Of a stretch of 64,000 nt of DNA, positions 62,404-64,000 are shown one piece after another. The notes under the pieces were generated by a model. That model saw only the letters and a program-made list of their open reading frames with translations. It had not been told where the DNA came from and did no database searches. The first letter of the stretch is position 1. Every line of letters begins with the position of its first letter. A program made the translations under genes and the position numbers. The stretch spans positions 120,104-184,103 of the forward strand of contig NW_020194664.1 in the NCBI RefSeq assembly GCF_002865645.1, in the 5' to 3' direction. This DNA comes from Hyaloscypha bicolor E. Taxonomy: Eukaryota > Ascomycota > Leotiomycetes > Helotiales > Hyaloscyphaceae.

Positions 62404-64000
62404 CTCTTTTCTAGAGAATTATATATTAGAATATAATTATATTTAAATCCTTAAAACTTAGCTTAGAATTATAGAAAAAATACTCGAGTATTTTTCTTTA
62501 TATTTTAGTAATTCTAAGATATAAAAGGCTTTTATTATAATTTTTTAAAGCTTAAAAGAAAATCTAAAACTAGTAGTTTTATAAAAAATACTAAAAAAAG
62601 AAACCCTAATCTTATATTACTTTTCTCTCTTTTTTCTTTTTATTATTATAGATTTTTCCTGCTTTTATATTTTCTATAGATAAAACTAGCCTGCTTCTAA
62701 CTTTATTATAAAGTAAATTAAGTTATATAAAACTTGCTCTTATTATTAAATATATATTCTTTTTCTTTTTTAGCTTAATTAACTAGTTAATAGGCCCGAA
62801 ATACTACTAATTATATTTAGTAATATCTTGTTTTATAAGAACTCGATTCAAATATCTTTCTTATTTTCTAGTAATAATAATAATTACAAATATCTCTATA
62901 AATAAGCTAGTTCTATAATACTAGTAATAGATTTATTAATTATTTATTATAGCCCTAGTTTATATTATAGAGAATTCTTCTATTAATTTATTTATTATAT
63001 AGCCTTCTATTTTTCTTTTTTCTTTTTGGCTAGCTTTTATATATATAACTAGTTTATTTATAAGTTATTATATAGTTTATAGAATTCTTTATTTTAGTTA
63101 TATAGATAATTATTTTAAGGCCTATTATAAAAAGAATAATATAATACTTCTTCTAATTTATAAGCCTTTTCTATATTTCTTTTATTTCTTTATAAGTAAT
63201 AACCCGTTTTATTAGGTCTTCTAAATAAATATCCGAATATATAATTATACTTTTACTTTTATATTAATTAGTTATAAAAAAGATATCCGAATTAATTTCT
63301 TTTATAGAATCTAGTACTTTTAGATTTATAATAAGCTCTTTTATTTTTAAGGCCTATTATATAATTCTTTTTTTATAACCTGCTTTTTATAACTAATATA
63401 TAAATTATTAATTTCTTTTATTTAGATTATATAGTTCTTTTATAGTTTATAAATATATTTATAAATTATAATTCGTTTATTATAGTCTATAAAATAGCCT
63501 ATAAATATCTTATAAGCTAGTAAACTAATTTCCGAATCTTATTTAATTTATAAATATATTTAATTCTTAAATTAGATACTAATTATTATTATAAGAATTT
63601 TCTAATAAATAATGAAATTATAATTCTTATTTCAAATAAATATATAAATATAAGCTATTATAATCTAGTATTTATAATTTATAAAACAAGTTATAAATAT
63701 TTATAAATATATATAATATATATATTATTTTATTATATTTTATTTTTCTTATATAATAACTCGGGCTAGTATTATAGTTTATAATTATAGTACTATAATA
63801 AGATTTATTTGATTTCTTTTTATTTTTTATATTAGTTATTTCTTTTAGTAATATATTATTAATATATATATTATTTATAAGACTACTTTACTTAACTAGC
63901 TTTATTTATACTAGTAAAATATTTGTATAAATATATATATAGGACTTATAAATATTCTAATTTATAAGAATATTTATATAAGTAATATTAGTTATTATTT
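62404..64000 (+). pseudogene. Helitron copy 2, 5' portion after the copia insertion
   Basis: Collinear with 30,009-31,720 of Helitron copy 1; for example TTCTAG(A/G)(A/G)AATTATATATTAGAAT opens both, and the TAGGCCCGAAATACTA strip is shared. Because of position, the Rep and helicase blocks would lie beyond the window. It carries many more transitions than copy 1. Confidence 0.8.

Larger units (their letters stand above)
44145..64000 (+). mobile_element. Helitron copy 2, split by a copia element and cut by the window end
   Basis: The left piece 44,145-44,242 starts TCTTTATATTATTA and continues AACTAGTCATGCAAGGAATACC. It corresponds to the first ~90 bp of copy 1 (29,920-30,009). The right piece from 62,404 continues exactly where the left one stops and is collinear with copy 1 from 30,009 to about 31,720, running out of the window. 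It carries far more C-to-T and G-to-A changes than copy 1, including outside CpA. Confidence 0.85.

Overview
The window looks like a filamentous ascomycete (Pezizomycotina) chromosome. It has short, mostly intact spliced genes with 51-66 bp introns, lying in islands of ordinary base composition between very AT-rich blocks. In those blocks CpA and TpG are almost absent while TpA is in excess, which is the signature of repeat-induced point mutation (RIP). The species cannot be named from sequence alone.

Layout. 1-830 is AT-rich but not CpA-depleted. 830-20,650 is a RIP-ravaged repeat block holding a ~12.7 kb Ty3/gypsy element on the minus strand (4,444-17,132). 20,650-25,435 is a gene island with a remnant open frame and an intact secreted GH79 glucuronidase (23,596-25,220). 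25,436-28,966 is a hAT transposon with a perfect 8-bp target duplication. 28,975-37,000 holds a LaeA-like methyltransferase gene broken into pieces by a second hAT (29,558-35,358, itself carrying a 5 kb Helitron) and by a 679-bp hAT-type MITE (36,270-36,948). 37,617-42,899 holds an intact MFS transporter, a broken second MFS gene and a pisatin-demethylase-like cytochrome P450. 43,201-64,000 is a four-level nest: a Helitron interrupted by a Ty1/copia element, interrupted by a 13 kb Ty3/gypsy element, interrupted by a clean solo LTR.

How the parts relate. Methyltransferase, MFS efflux pump and P450 lie side by side, as in a small secondary-metabolite or detoxification cluster, but the methyltransferase is dead and one P450 splice acceptor reads TG instead of AG. 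The GH79 gene stands apart and looks functional. The repeats record a relative history: the deepest elements are heavily RIP-mutated, the Helitron in hAT-2 is mutated mainly at CpA, and the small late insertions (solo gypsy LTR, copia-like solo LTR, MITE) keep normal composition.

Limits. Element identities come from reading degraded frames by eye. Exon structures come from frame continuity and splice consensus, without transcripts. No database search was possible.
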